Shown: positions 8,772 through 17,703, counted from the stretch's first letter. The stretch is 64,000 nucleotides of DNA from Amnibacterium flavum (GCF_003097495.1 NZ_QEOP01000001.1:1116001-1180000), one strand, 5' to 3'. Notes: a model not told the origin generated them from the sequence alone. Translations and numbers: made by a program.

Positions 8772-10664
8772 GTGAGCGCCGTGCGAAACCGTCGCGTGCT
8801 CACCTCCGCTCTGGCGTGCCTCGCCCTGCTGGCCTCACTCGCAGGGTGCGCGATACCGCGGCCGGCACCGCAGCCCGAGCCGAGTCCGTCGCACGTGCCG
8901 TCGCGCGTCATTCACGTCGCCCCCGACGGATCCGGAGCGGAGTGCACCGCCGCCGCGCCCTGTTCGCTCGACGGCGGGCAGCAGCAGGCACGGTCGGCGA
9001 TCGCGTCGTCGACCCGCGATGTCATCGTCTCCCTCGCGGACGGCGTGTACGAGCTCGAGAGCCCGTTCACTCTGACCGCCGCTGACTCCGGCCAGGGCGG
9101 ACACCGGGTGGTCTACCGGGCTGCCGACGGAGCCCGGCCCCTGCTGTCGGGCGGGCGGCACATCGCCGGTTGGCAGCTCGTCGACCCCGGAAACGGTATC
9201 TATCGCGCGTCCGTGCCGATAGGGACGCAGTCGCGTCAGTTCTACGTCGACGGACGACGTGCCGTCCGTGCGCGGAGCGAGGACAACCCGGCCGGCTGGT
9301 CCCTCTCTTCGCGCGGCTTCGAACTCGACGCATCGCAGCCCGCGCCCTCGTTCGCGCGCCCGGCCGACCTGGAGTTCGTCGGCGTCGCGGAGTGGCGGCA
9401 CTTCCGCTGCCCCGTCTCGGCCATCGCGGATCACTCCGTGATGCTCGCCGATCCGTGCGTGGATAACAGCCGAATCCAGGACCTGGCTGCGTTCCGCAGC
9501 GTCGCGTGGATCGAGAACGCCCGCGAACTGCTCGACGAACCAGGGGAGTGGTACCTCGACGCCGCGGAGTCGGCGATCTACTACCTGCCCCGTCCGGGCG
9601 AGGACCTCGCGACCGCCGATGCCGTCCTGCCCATCCTCGAGACACTCGTCCAGGTGGAGGGAACCTCGGCCGAGCCGCTGCACGACATCGCCTTCGAGGG
9701 CATCGGATTCGCCTATGCGACGTGGCTGCGTCCGAGCACCGGCGAGGGGTACGCGCCGGTGCAGGCCGGGTACCTGTTCCACGGCGACGCGGCGCTCGCC
9801 GACGCGACAACCGACACGGAGAAGGTGCCCGGCAACATCCGCATCGCGCACGCGGCGGGGATCGAGTTCGCCGACTCCCGATTCGAGCATCTCGGGGCTG
9901 CGGCGGTAACGATCGGCGAAGGAGCCCGCGATGTCCGCATCACCCGCAGCAGCATCGACGACGTCTCCGCGAGCGGCATCGCGGTGGGCGACGCCCTGCT
10001 GCATCACCCCGCGGAGCCCGACCAGGCTCCCACCCGCGTGACGATCAGCGACAACAGCATCACCCGCATCGGCGTCGAGTACTTCGACGCGGTCGGGATC
10101 TCGGACGTGTACTCGGACAGCACCGTGATCTCGCACAACGGCGTGTTCCAGGTGCCCTACAGCGGCATCTCGCTCGGGTGGGGGTGGGGTGTCACCGACT
10201 CCGGAGGCGCCGCCGGATTCGACGCGCCGACACCCGCGCACGCCGCTCTCGTCGAAGGCAACGAGATCGGCGCCTACCTGCAGCAACTCCGTGACGGCGG
10301 CGGGATCTACACCCTCGGCGACCTGTCGGGCGCGGTGGTGTGGGGCAACCACATCCACTCCGGCAACCGCGACGGAAGCGCCTATGTGCGTCCCGACGCG
10401 TCGGGGGCGCTGTATCTCGACGAGGCGACCCGCGGCGTGACCGTCACGGGCAACGTGGTCGAGGGTGCGGCGAACTGGTTGTTCCTGTGGACGCCGAGCA
10501 TTCGGGGCAACCTGGTCGCGGAGAACTTCTCCGACACCGGGTCGCTGGTTGACCGCGCGCCCGACAATGCGGTCCGCGACAACTGGTCATCCGGCGGCCC
10601 CTGGCCGGCGGGCGCAGAAGCGGTCATGGCCGCAGCGGGCCCCCGCCCGTCGCCCGCCCATTGA
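8772..10664 (+). CDS. Right-handed parallel beta-helix lipoprotein, possible polysaccharide hydrolase or lyase
   Basis: 630 residues. The GTG at 8772 gives a lipoprotein signal ending in LASLAGC (Cys about residue 26), so the protein should sit on the outer face of the membrane. After a Pro-rich linker comes a pectate-lyase-like fold: an early SGGRHIAGW stretch, then the insert QFYVDGRRAVRAR, and later repeated rungs rich in N/S/V (for example IRITRSSIDDVSASGIAVGD). This layout resembles beta-helix glycoside hydrolases such as the GH141 type, which includes alpha-L-fucosidases; that match is from memory and tentative. Its place directly after the GDP-fucose genes would suit an enzyme acting on a fucose-containing polymer. 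Confidence 0.75.
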   Translation: MSAVRNRRVLTSALACLALLASLAGCAIPRPAPQPEPSPSHVPSRVIHVAPDGSGAECTAAAPCSLDGGQQQARSAIASSTRDVIVSLADGVYELESPFTLTAADSGQGGHRVVYRAADGARPLLSGGRHIAGWQLVDPGNGIYRASVPIGTQSRQFYVDGRRAVRARSEDNPAGWSLSSRGFELDASQPAPSFARPADLEFVGVAEWRHFRCPVSAIADHSVMLADPCVDNSRIQDLAAFRSVAWIENARELLDEPGEWYLDAAESAIYYLPRPGEDLATADAVLPILETLVQVEGTSAEPLHDIAFEGIGFAYATWLRPSTGEGYAPVQAGYLFHGDAALADATTDTEKVPGNIRIAHAAGIEFADSRFEHLGAAAVTIGEGARDVRITRSSIDDVSASGIAVGDALLHHPAEPDQAPTRVTISDNSITRIGVEYFDAVGISDVYSDSTVISHNGVFQVPYSGISLGWGWGVTDSGGAAGFDAPTPAHAALVEGNEIGAYLQQLRDGGGIYTLGDLSGAVVWGNHIHSGNRDGSAYVRPDASGALYLDEATRGVTVTGNVVEGAANWLFLWTPSIRGNLVAENFSDTGSLVDRAPDNAVRDNWSSGGPWPAGAEAVMAAAGPRPSPAH

Positions 10665-11030
10665 GCTTGTCGAAATGAAGGGACGGCCGCTCACTGAGCC
10701 CGTCGAAGTGAAGGCCTGCGCGTCCCCCGCCCATTGAGCGCAGCGAAATGAAGGGGAAGGTCCGAGGGGAGTGGCCTCTTCGTTTCGACGAGCTCAACGG
10801 GCGGGCCGCTCACTGAGTCCATCGAAGTTGGGGCCTGCGCGTCCCCCGCCCATTGAGCGGAGCGAAATGAAGGGGAAGGTCCGAGGGGAGTGGGCTCTTC
10901 GTTTCGACGGGCTCAACGGGCGGGCCGCTCACTGAGCCCGTCGAAGTGGAGGCTTCGCTCTGCGGGCGGCGGCCCCGCTCACTGAGCCCGTCGAAGTGGA
11001 GGCCTGCGCGTCGCTTCGCTCTGCGGGCGG
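10654..11030. repeat. Tandem REP-like repeat array at a convergent gene end, ~119-bp period
   Basis: The 426 bases between the converging genes ending at 10664 and 11091 are almost filled by this array. The core is a 17-20-base motif in both orientations: CACTGAGCCCGTCGAAGTG on one strand and TTTCGACGGGCTCAACGGG on the other. A longer unit beginning GGCCTGCGCG occurs at 10713 and 10832 (period 119), with a degenerate copy at 11001. Short copies of CTTCGCTCTGCGGGCGGCGG occur twice at the right end. The same core and nearly the same period recur at 36984-37215. Confidence 0.85.
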
Positions 11031-11042
11031 CGGCTCAGACGG

Positions 11043-11078
11043 CGAAAGGGCCGGGCTCCGAGGAGACCGGCCCTTTCG
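11043..11078 (-). terminator. 12-bp perfect stem terminator
   Basis: Arms CGAAAGGGCCGG (11043-11054) and CCGGCCCTTTCG (11067-11078) with a 12-nt loop lie directly after the stop of the leftward cytidylyltransferase gene. There is no U-tract, as is common in actinobacteria. Confidence 0.7.
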
Positions 11079-11090
11079 ACGAGCTGGGTG

Positions 11091-11537
11091 TCAGGACGCG
11101 AGTGCGGCGGGGGCGGAGATGCCCGAGTTGATCGCGGCGAGGGCGCGACGCAGCGTCGTGCTCGACGTGGAGGCGGTGTACGGGAAGTAGACGACCTCGA
11201 CACCGACCTCGGCGAACTCGATCTCGAGGCGGCGGCCCTTCTCGGTGCCGCGCCAGTCGTCGCCCTTGAAGAAGATGTCGAAGCGGAGCTCCTCCCACAT
11301 CTGCATCTTCGTGGGCAGGTCCTCGGCGACGGCACGGTCGACGTAGCGGCTGTTGCCGACGATCTCGAGGCGCTCCTCGAGTCCGATGACGGGGGTGATG
11401 CCCTTGTTGATCTGGAGCATCTCATCGGAGACGACACCTGCGATGAGGAAGTCGCACTGGCTCTTCGCGCGCTTCAGCAGGTTGAGGTGGCCGATGTGGA
11501 AGAGGTCGAAGGCGCCGGCGGCGTACCCGACCTTCAT
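11091..11537 (-). CDS. Cytidylyltransferase family protein, TagD (glycerol-3-phosphate cytidylyltransferase)-like
   Basis: 148 residues, close to TagD length. The HxGH nucleotidyltransferase motif is in GAFDLFHIGHLN (residues 8-19). FFKGDDWRGT (near residue 94) matches the TagD KGDDW motif, and STSSTTLRR takes the place of the usual RxxGISTT motif. It would activate a phospho-alcohol such as glycerol-3-P with CTP. A possible user of the product is the CDP-alcohol phosphatidyltransferase at 29487. The exact substrate is not shown by the sequence. Confidence 0.85.
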   Translation of the reverse strand: MKVGYAAGAFDLFHIGHLNLLKRAKSQCDFLIAGVVSDEMLQINKGITPVIGLEERLEIVGNSRYVDRAVAEDLPTKMQMWEELRFDIFFKGDDWRGTEKGRRLEIEFAEVGVEVVYFPYTASTSSTTLRRALAAINSGISAPAALAS

Positions 11538-11805
11538 CGGGCGATCACCGCAAGGGTGGAGGGGTTGACGGGGTGCTTGAGGGTTCCGTTGGGTAGACGG
11601 AACGCCAAAAGAGGCGTGGTCACGATGATCCTGTTCGGGTGTACAGGTGATGCTGCGGGTGGGGGGACACTCCCGCGAACGAGTGACGGCGCAGAGCGCT
11701 GGGTAGGCGCTCCAGTGGGGTGGCTTGATCAGCTCCCGCGGGGGATTCCGTCAGACTAGCGAGATCAGCCGTCCAGGATCAAGGCCGGAAAGCCCCGATT
11801 CCGCC

Positions 11806-11818
11806 CCCCGTGAGGGGG
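11806..11818 (-). terminator. GC-rich hairpin after the SGNH gene
   Basis: CCCC-GTGA-GGGG with an extra G lies 8 bases beyond the stop of the leftward SGNH gene and can form a short hairpin. No -10 box lies at the 25-nt spacing on either side, so I read it as a terminator rather than as one of the promoter boxes. Confidence 0.4.
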
Positions 11819-11825
11819 ACAGGGG

Positions 11826-12575
11826 TCACAGGGTCAGTCGTTCCTTGATGCGATCCGCGATGGCCTGATGGCCCGCATCGCCGACGTGGGCGCCGTCGGG
11901 CAGCACCAGTGACGGCTCGACGACGGCGGGGAACAGCAGGCTGATGTACTGGGCGCCGACCGAGGCGGCCGCGGCCTGGACGGCGGCGTCGAAGTCGACG
12001 ACGGTGTCGGTCTCGCCGCCGGGGCTCGAGGGGCCGACGGCGATGATCGGGATGTCGGGGAAGGCGGCACGGGCATCCGCGTACACCTGGTCGATGGCTG
12101 CGGTGACGGTCACGGGGTCGGCGACGAATGCTCCGAAGTCGTTCTGCCCGCCGGCGATGACCAGGATGTCCGGCTTCTGCTCGGCTGCCGCGGCGAGCAT
12201 CTCGCCGTAGCTGGGGCAGTAGTCGAGGCCGCAGCCTGTCACCGAGGCGGTGGTCACGAACCCGGTACCGCCACGGCCCAGGTTGATCTCGGTCCAGCCT
12301 TCGGCCGCGCTGAGGAGGCTGGTCCACCGTGCGGCGGGCGCGCTGGCGCCGACGCCCTGCGTGTACGAGTCGCCGAGGAACACCACGCGTTCGGGCTCGT
12401 CGGTCGCCGGGGTGTCGGTCGGGGTGGGCAGAGTCCACGTCGGAGGTGCGGACGGTGTCAGTGCGGCCGCGGAGAGCGCTGCCGCGCCGACGGCGAGGAG
12501 CGCCACGACGACGACTCCGATGACGCCGCGTGACGAGAAGAAGGCGCGTCGCGGACTGCGCTCCCGGGCTGGCAT
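11826..12575 (-). CDS. Membrane-anchored SGNH/GDSL hydrolase
   Basis: 249 residues. The N-terminus is basic, followed by one membrane helix (about residues 16-38) and a Pro/Thr linker, so the enzyme faces outward. Catalytic blocks are intact: GDSYTQG (Ser), NLGRGGTG, GGQNDFG (oxyanion Asn) and DGAHVGDAGH (Asp/His). SGNH enzymes in such clusters are esterases or acetyltransferases that remove or place O-acetyl groups on glycans; which one applies is unknown. The ATG at 12575 is 7 nt after TAGACT (12588-12583). An alternative start at 12848 would give a basic unstructured tail and is rejected. Confidence 0.85.
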   Translation of the reverse strand: MPARERSPRRAFFSSRGVIGVVVVALLAVGAAALSAAALTPSAPPTWTLPTPTDTPATDEPERVVFLGDSYTQGVGASAPAARWTSLLSAAEGWTEINLGRGGTGFVTTASVTGCGLDYCPSYGEMLAAAAEQKPDILVIAGGQNDFGAFVADPVTVTAAIDQVYADARAAFPDIPIIAVGPSSPGGETDTVVDFDAAVQAAAASVGAQYISLLFPAVVEPSLVLPDGAHVGDAGHQAIADRIKERLTL

Positions 12576-12582
12576 GCCGGGA

Positions 12583-12622
12583 AGTCTATTCCGCGCGGGT
12601 CGCGGCCGTCCCCTGACCGGGC
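12583..12622 (-). promoter_or_regulatory. Leaderless promoter for SGNH gene with GCCC-N5-GGGG upstream
   Basis: TAGACT (12588-12583) ends 7 nt before the ATG. GCCC-GGTCA-GGGG (12622-12610) lies 21 nt upstream of it, the same 21-nt spacing as at 5516-5555. Confidence 0.4.
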
Positions 12623-12660
12623 CGACCGCCCCGATACGGGTCGTCACCCTCGTCCATGCC

Positions 12661-12704
12661 CCCCGTTTCGGGGCTCTCGTCGGAAGGCCTCCTTTGGATA
12701 GGCT
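12661..12704 (+). promoter_or_regulatory. CCCC-N5-GGGG box 25 nt before -10 TAGGCT, upstream of the first sugar-phosphotransferase
   Basis: CCCC-GTTTC-GGGG (12661-12673), 25 nt, then TAGGCT (12699-12704). The predicted transcript has a 5' leader of about 140 nt before the GTG at 12849. Confidence 0.6.
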
Positions 12705-12848
12705 CGCCGACTGAGGGACTACCCATCCCTCGAAGAGATCACCCCTCTCTTCGTACCTCTCGCATCCCCGAACCCGAAACGGTGGAACGCGCTCGAGTGC
12801 CCTCGCGCACCCGGAAGCGGTCGCCCCTTCTACCCGAGAAGGCGTCAC

Positions 12849-14339
12849 GTGCTAGCAACGACCCTTGACCCCCGCCGCGCCCTTTCGCGCACCCGGAACT
12901 CGCTTCCGGCCGATTGGCGCGCCACCTACACCCAGCGCCTCATCCTGTCCGACACCCTCGCGGTGATCTGGGCGGTCGCCGGAACCCAGCTGCTGTGGTT
13001 CGGCCTGGGGCAGGAGCCCCTCGCCACGCGGACGACCGAGCCGGTGGCCGTCAGCTACTTCGTCGTGTCCGTCATCGTCGCGCTGCTCTGGACGCTGATC
13101 CTGCACATGTCGGGATCCCGCGACCACCGAGTCATCGGCGCGGAGTTCACCGAGTACCGTCGCGTCATCAACGCGAGCCTCGCCCTCTTCGGCGGCCTGG
13201 CACTCATCGCGTACCTGTTCCAGATCGACCTCGCCCGCGGCTACTTCCTCACCGCTCTGCCGCTCGGCCTCATCGCGCTGCTGGCCACCCGGTGGTCGTG
13301 GCGTCAATGGCTCAACCTGCAGCGCCGCACCGGTGCGTTCAGCTTCCGCGTGGTGCTCGTCGGTTCGCAGGCCAGTGTCGTGCATCTCGCCGCGGAGCTC
13401 GCGCGGGAACCCTCTGCCGGGTACCACGTCGTCGGCGCGCTCATCCCCGACTCCGATCCGCCCAAGATCATCCCCGGCACCCATATCCGCGTCTGGTCGG
13501 ACCTCGACGAGATCCACTCGGCCATGGACGAGGTGGGTGCCGACACCGTCGCGATCACCGGCAACGCCGACATCTCGCCCGAGCGCCTCCGCCAGCTGTC
13601 GTGGAGCCTCGAGCCCGCGCGTCGCCACCTCGTGGTCGCGCCGAGTCTCACCGACATCGCCGGTCCGCGCATCCACACGCGCCCGGTCGCCGGTCTGCCC
13701 CTCATCCACGTCGAGACCCCGCGCTTCGACGGCAGCAAGGTCGTTCGCAAGCGCATCTTCGACGTGCTCGGTTCCGGCGCCCTGGTGCTGGCGCTCTCGC
13801 CGCTCCTCCTCGGCATCGCGCTGCTCGTGAAGCTCTCGAGCCCCGGACCCGTCTTCTACCGTCAGGAGCGGATCGGTCTGAACGGCGTTCCGTTCGGCAT
13901 GCTCAAGTTCCGCTCGATGCGTCCCGGTGCCGATGCCGAGCTGGCCGCCCTCCTCGCCGCGCAGGGCACGAGCGACAAGCCGCTGTTCAAGGTCAAGAAC
14001 GACCCGCGCATCACCCCCATCGGACGCATCCTGCGCAAGTACTCGCTCGATGAACTGCCCCAGCTCCTCAACGTGGTTCTCGGCGACATGAGCCTCGTGG
14101 GCCCGCGCCCGCAGATCGCCGGCGAGGTGGCGCTCTACGACTCGTCCGCCGAGCGCCGTCTGCTACTCAAGCCCGGCATGAGCGGACTCTGGCAGGTCAG
14201 CGGCCGCTCGTCGCTGTCGTGGGAGGACGCGATCCGCCTCGACCTCTACTACGTGGAGAACTGGTCCATCACGGGAGACGTCATCATCCTCTGGCGCACG
14301 GCACGCGCGGTCGTCGCACCTGGCGAAGACGCGCACTGA
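12849..14339 (+). CDS. Polyprenyl-phosphate sugar-1-phosphate transferase (WbaP/CpsE type)
   Basis: 496 residues. It starts repeat-unit synthesis by moving a hexose-1-phosphate from a UDP-sugar to undecaprenyl phosphate. Four membrane helices lie in residues 30-160, then a Rossmann-like domain. The catalytic domain starts with KRIFDVLGSG and a fifth helix; the hallmark SSPGPVFYRQERIG, LKFRSM, DELPQLLNV, GPRPQ, and KPGMSGLWQVSGRS follow. It is a paralogue of the protein at 41518 with the same architecture. The GTG at 12849 is the first codon giving the full N-terminal helix bundle. It ends before a shared hairpin terminator. Confidence 0.93.
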   Translation: MLATTLDPRRALSRTRNSLPADWRATYTQRLILSDTLAVIWAVAGTQLLWFGLGQEPLATRTTEPVAVSYFVVSVIVALLWTLILHMSGSRDHRVIGAEFTEYRRVINASLALFGGLALIAYLFQIDLARGYFLTALPLGLIALLATRWSWRQWLNLQRRTGAFSFRVVLVGSQASVVHLAAELAREPSAGYHVVGALIPDSDPPKIIPGTHIRVWSDLDEIHSAMDEVGADTVAITGNADISPERLRQLSWSLEPARRHLVVAPSLTDIAGPRIHTRPVAGLPLIHVETPRFDGSKVVRKRIFDVLGSGALVLALSPLLLGIALLVKLSSPGPVFYRQERIGLNGVPFGMLKFRSMRPGADAELAALLAAQGTSDKPLFKVKNDPRITPIGRILRKYSLDELPQLLNVVLGDMSLVGPRPQIAGEVALYDSSAERRLLLKPGMSGLWQVSGRSSLSWEDAIRLDLYYVENWSITGDVIILWRTARAVVAPGEDAH

Positions 14340-14378
14340 CCTCTCGAGGGGGCGCCTCGCCTGCGAACCCCTCGCTCA

Positions 14379-14414
14379 CGAAGAAGGGCCCGGTTTTCCC
14401 GGGGCCCTTCTTCG
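14379..14414. terminator. Bidirectional hairpin terminator, 13-bp stem
   Basis: CGAAGAAGGGCCC (14379-14391) pairs with GGGCCCTTCTTCG (14402-14414). It sits between converging genes ending at 14339 and 14439 and can serve both. Confidence 0.8.
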
Positions 14415-14438
14415 CGTGCGGGCGGGATTCCGCCGCGA

Positions 14439-15017
14439 TCAGACGTCGGAGGTTCGGAAACGCTGGCCGGAGACGGTGAGCGGATTGCCCCCGGCGATCA
14501 CGTTGGCGGGGATGTCGCCCTTGATGACGGAGAGCGGGGTGATCAGCGACGACCGGCCCACGTGCGCGCCGCCCAGGACGACGCAGCGGCTCGTGATCCA
14601 TGCCCCGTCCTCGATCGTGATGGGGCTCGTGATGAGTGCCATGTCGCGACGGTGCGCGTGGCTGCCGGTGGTCAGGAACGTGTCCTGGGAGACGACGGCG
14701 TCGGACCCGATGTAGACGTGATCCTGGTTGTGGAACCAGACGCCTTCGCCGATCCAGCTGCGGTCGCCGATGTGGAGCTTCCAGGGGAACTTCACCCGGG
14801 TCCGCGGGCGGAAGAGGACGCCGTCGCCGATCTCGGCGCCGAAGAGCCGGAGCACCTTCACGCGCAGCGATGAACTCACCTGCCAGGGGTTGTAGACGAC
14901 CAGCAATTCGAGCGCGGACCACAGGTAGATGACCGATTTGGGGCGGTCCCACGCGGCGTGTTCTCCGGGCGCTGCGGACAGGTCGACGACTGGCACATCA
15001 CCGTCAGACGGCTCCAT
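14439..15017 (-). CDS. WcaF-like left-handed beta-helix acetyltransferase
   Basis: 192 residues. Hexapeptide repeats (IGDGVLFRP, IGDRSWIGEG, IGSDAVVS, IEDGAWITS, VGRSSLI) follow an N-terminal region with the AWDRPKSVIYLW and YNPWQVSSSLRVKVLRLFGAEIG pattern typical of the colanic-acid acetyltransferase WcaF. It would transfer acetyl groups from acetyl-CoA to a sugar of the lipid-linked repeat unit at the cytoplasmic face. A good -10 candidate is TAGGGT at 15048-15043, giving a leader of about 20 nt with GGGAGG before the ATG. Confidence 0.88.
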   Translation of the reverse strand: MEPSDGDVPVVDLSAAPGEHAAWDRPKSVIYLWSALELLVVYNPWQVSSSLRVKVLRLFGAEIGDGVLFRPRTRVKFPWKLHIGDRSWIGEGVWFHNQDHVYIGSDAVVSQDTFLTTGSHAHRRDMALITSPITIEDGAWITSRCVVLGGAHVGRSSLITPLSVIKGDIPANVIAGGNPLTVSGQRFRTSDV

Positions 15018-15094
15018 CTCGTTCCTCCCGTCGCGTCATTCCACCCTAGCGGGCCGATCCGCGTCATTCCGGGGGAGAGGGGGCCATGAACGCC

Positions 15095-15107
15095 CCCCAT
15101 TTTGGGT
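15095..15107. promoter_or_regulatory. Imperfect CCCC-N5-GGGT box in a divergent spacer
   Basis: CCCC-ATTTT-GGGT lies between the WcaF-like gene (leftward) and the small membrane protein gene (rightward). A weak inverted repeat (CGAG...CTCG, 15109-15126) lies just to its right. No TANNNT box sits 25 nt away on either strand, so its role is uncertain. Confidence 0.3.
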
Positions 15108-15250
15108 ACGAGAATTTACATACTCGAGACGAACAGGCACTGATCCGAAGGTGAACAACCGGTATCGTTGTAGTACCCCAAATTGCTCGGCCCGGCGTTA
15201 CCCCGAACGCCTCACCCCAAGGTCGAGCAGCCAGAAACGGATACCCGACC

Positions 15251-15553
15251 GTGAGCCTTAAAGCCCTGCCCATTTACGCCCTTCTCCTCGTCGCCCTCAT
15301 CGGCGTTCCCGCCATCGCCGCGTTCGCCGTCAGCTTCGGCACGTCGGCCTCGGCAGGCGCCGATGTCGTCTCCGTGATTCCCGCGATCGCCGTCTGGGCG
15401 GTCGTCGGAATCGGCGCCCTCGTCACCGGGACGGTGCTCGCGACATCGAGTCGCCGACGTCCGGTCCTGTCGCCGATCTCGACGCCTGTCGCGGCTCCCG
15501 TGACCGTCGTCGAGACTGCACCCGCCGAGGCCGGAGTCGTCACCTACGCCTGA
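15251..15553 (+). CDS. Small two-helix membrane protein, unknown function
   Basis: 100 residues from a GTG start. Two hydrophobic segments (about residues 7-28 and 41-65) are joined by a Ser/Ala-rich loop and followed by a basic SRRR stretch and a Pro/Val/Ala-rich tail. I recognise no family. TATCGT (15163-15168) is a possible -10 box and would give a leader of about 75 nt. The next gene is a glycosyltransferase with its own promoter, so no operon link is shown. Confidence 0.6.
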   Translation: MSLKALPIYALLLVALIGVPAIAAFAVSFGTSASAGADVVSVIPAIAVWAVVGIGALVTGTVLATSSRRRPVLSPISTPVAAPVTVVETAPAEAGVVTYA

Positions 15554-15616
15554 ACGCCGACCGCGCTTCCGCGGCGTCGTTCCGCGGTGCATCGCCCCCT
15601 GGGTGGTCGATCCGAC

Positions 15617-15660
15617 CCCCGAAGAGGTGAACGCGCCGCGAGGGTGATGCCGCCTAGCGT
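15617..15660 (+). promoter_or_regulatory. CCCC-N5-GGTG box 25 nt before -10 TAGCGT, upstream of the WcaI-like GT
   Basis: CCCC-GAAGA-GGTG (15617-15629, one mismatch in the right arm), 25 nt, then TAGCGT (15655-15660). The exact spacing supports this weaker copy. Confidence 0.5.
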
Positions 15661-15716
15661 TGAGTGGTGGGCCAGCGCAGCGCGCGCGAGCCCGCCGGGG
15701 GAGTGAACAACTGACT

Positions 15717-17009
15717 ATGCAGGACACCGACAGCCGCGATCTGCCGACCGACCCGACGGGACTCCGCGTCACCGTCGTCGGCCTCCACTTCGCCCCCGAG
15801 CCCTCCGGCAACGCGCCCTACACGACCGGGCTCGTCCGCGGTCTCAGCAAGCGCGGCCACCGCGTTCACGCCATCGTCGGCTACCCGCACTACCCGCAGT
15901 GGCGTGTGCTCGACGGCTACACGGGCTGGTCGATGGACGAGACCCTCGACGGGGCGAGCATCCGCCGACTCCGTCACTATGTGCCCGCCGATCCGTCTCT
16001 TCTCCGTCGTCTCGTCATGGAGGCCTCGTTCGGCCTCCGCGCGGCGTTCGCGGACTGGAAGCGTCCCGACGCCGTTGTGCTCGTGAGCCCCGGCCTCCTC
16101 GCCACGGCGATCGCCTCGGTGCGCGCCAAAGTCACCCGGACCCCGTACGTGGTGTGGGTCCAGGACATCTACACGCTCGGCCTCTCCGAGTCGGGTCGCG
16201 GCGGTCGCCTGCTGGCCTCGACCGCGGGCACGCTCGAGCGGTCGGTGCTGCAGTCCGGTGGCGGCGTCATCGCCATCCACGAACGCTTCAAGCGCTACCT
16301 GCGAGACAGTCTCGGGGTGCGGCGCGCGCCCATCTCGGTGGTCCGCAACTGGTCGCACGTCGAGATCCCGTCCGTCGACCGTGCTGCGGTGCGCCGCCGT
16401 CAGGGCTGGGCCGAGGATGACGTCGTCGTGCTCCACGCCGGCAACATGGGCGTCAAGCAGGCTCTCGACAACGTGGTGCTCGCCTCGCGGGTCGCCTCCG
16501 AGCGGGGCAGTCGTGTGCGGTTCGTGCTGCTCGGCGACGGCAACCAGCGTGCCGCGCTGCAGGCCATGGGCAGCAACGACCGACTCGAGTTCCTGTCGAC
16601 GCTGCCCGATGGCGCCTTCGAGGAGGTGCTCGCTTCAGCGGACATCCTTCTCGTGAACGAGCAGCCCGGCGCTGCTGAGGCGGCCGTGCCCAGCAAGCTG
16701 ACCACGTACTTCTCCACCGGACTTCCGGTGGTCGCCGCGACGGATGCGCAGAGCATCACGGCCGAGGAGCTGCAGCTGTCGGGTGGTGGCGTCCGCGTGG
16801 ATCCCGCCGACCCCGCCGCACTCGTCGACGCCGCTGAAGCCCTCGGCTCCGACCCCGAGCTCGGGCGTCGCCTCGGGCAGGCGGGCAAGCGGTTCCGCAC
16901 CGAGTTCCAGAGCGAGGACAATTCGCTCGACGCGATGGCCTCGATCCTGCGAGGCCTGGCGGGCAAGTCGGCGGCCGCGCCAGCTGAGCTCCCGACCTCC
17001 GCCCGCTGA
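15717..17009 (+). CDS. WcaI-like GT4 glycosyltransferase
   Basis: 430 residues. The opening VGLHFAPEPSGNAPYTTGL and the early YPHYPQW motif are typical of the colanic-acid WcaI group (GT4, GT-B fold). VWVQDIYTLG and SVVRNWSHVE lie between the two domains; the donor-site region is NEQPGAAEAAVPSKLTTYFSTGLPVV, with an acidic residue and PSK motif in place of the more usual E-x7-E. It is expected to add a sugar to a lipid-linked intermediate at the inner membrane. The ATG at 15717 follows a GGGGGAG stretch by 13 nt, a loose spacing. Confidence 0.88.
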   Translation: MQDTDSRDLPTDPTGLRVTVVGLHFAPEPSGNAPYTTGLVRGLSKRGHRVHAIVGYPHYPQWRVLDGYTGWSMDETLDGASIRRLRHYVPADPSLLRRLVMEASFGLRAAFADWKRPDAVVLVSPGLLATAIASVRAKVTRTPYVVWVQDIYTLGLSESGRGGRLLASTAGTLERSVLQSGGGVIAIHERFKRYLRDSLGVRRAPISVVRNWSHVEIPSVDRAAVRRRQGWAEDDVVVLHAGNMGVKQALDNVVLASRVASERGSRVRFVLLGDGNQRAALQAMGSNDRLEFLSTLPDGAFEEVLASADILLVNEQPGAAEAAVPSKLTTYFSTGLPVVAATDAQSITAEELQLSGGGVRVDPADPAALVDAAEALGSDPELGRRLGQAGKRFRTEFQSEDNSLDAMASILRGLAGKSAAAPAELPTSAR

Positions 17010-17044
17010 CCTGCCCCCTTCAGGCAGTCCAGAGCGCCGAACAC

Positions 17045-17089
17045 TGCCCGAACCGGGCAACTCGGCGGCACCGCGAATTGCCCAATTCG
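17045..17089. repeat. Two adjacent short inverted repeats
   Basis: TGCCCG-AAC-CGGGCA (17045-17059) and CGAATT-GCCC-AATTCG (17074-17089) follow the WcaI-like gene stop. The motif ACTGGGCAACTCGAG recurs at about 17118. They may end the upstream transcript or act as operators for the next gene. Confidence 0.45.
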
Positions 17090-17226
17090 GCCCGCTAGAT
17101 GGGCTGGGAGTGGGCGGAACTGGGCAACTCGAGCTGAGTGCGCTTGTGCCACTGGGATTCATGGCTGCGAAGATGTGCTCGAATGGGCCGCCGGCCCGCT
17201 CGCGGTTTCGGGTCACGCGTCGGTGG

Positions 17227-17703
17227 ATGGTCCTGTTGAAATCACGCTCAGCGCTGTACGGCGTGCTGTTTCTCGCCGCAACAGGCTCGCTTACCGGATG
17301 TGACACCAACCTGGGGCAGGGCCCCACTGCTGTTCGCAACGTGGACGGCAATCTGCAGATCGCCATGTGCGAGTCGGTCGAGGTGAGTCGGATATCGGCG
17401 AGCTACCGCGAGAAGCGGTTCATCGCGTACCTTCCCCGTGTCGAGTTCCTGGACCTTGTAGGCCGGAAGACGCTGGAGCCTGGGCAACTACTCGAGGTGG
17501 GGCGCGCCGTGGAGGGCTTTGATGCCAAGCTCAGCGAGAATCCCGCGCTCGACATAGAAGGGGACATGGAGATCCTTTTATGGGTTGCAGGGAGTGACGA
17601 CGTCAGCACCTCCGCATTTCTTATGCCCAGTGGAGGCGTCCCGGTCGACGGGTGGTTGCAGCCGGATGGTGACGTGACCGACGAACCCTGCCCGACGGAG
17701 TAG
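17227..17703 (+). CDS. Small lipoprotein, unknown function
   Basis: 158 residues from the ATG at 17227, which gives a clean lipoprotein signal with lipobox LTGC (Cys about residue 25). The mature part has no family I recognise. It contains two further Cys (AMCES and DEPCPTE), which could form a disulfide. Base use is less GC-biased than in the neighbours (codons such as ATA, TTA and CTT appear), and inverted repeats flank the gene, which may mean it was acquired by transfer. An upstream in-frame ATG at 17161 is possible but would put 22 extra residues before the signal peptide. Confidence 0.6.
   Translation: MVLLKSRSALYGVLFLAATGSLTGCDTNLGQGPTAVRNVDGNLQIAMCESVEVSRISASYREKRFIAYLPRVEFLDLVGRKTLEPGQLLEVGRAVEGFDAKLSENPALDIEGDMEILLWVAGSDDVSTSAFLMPSGGVPVDGWLQPDGDVTDEPCPTE

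Noticed and set aside
10665-11042. Small genes or a transposase remnant in the repeat array
   Set aside because: Frames here have no ribosome binding site, change with repeat copy and give low-complexity products.
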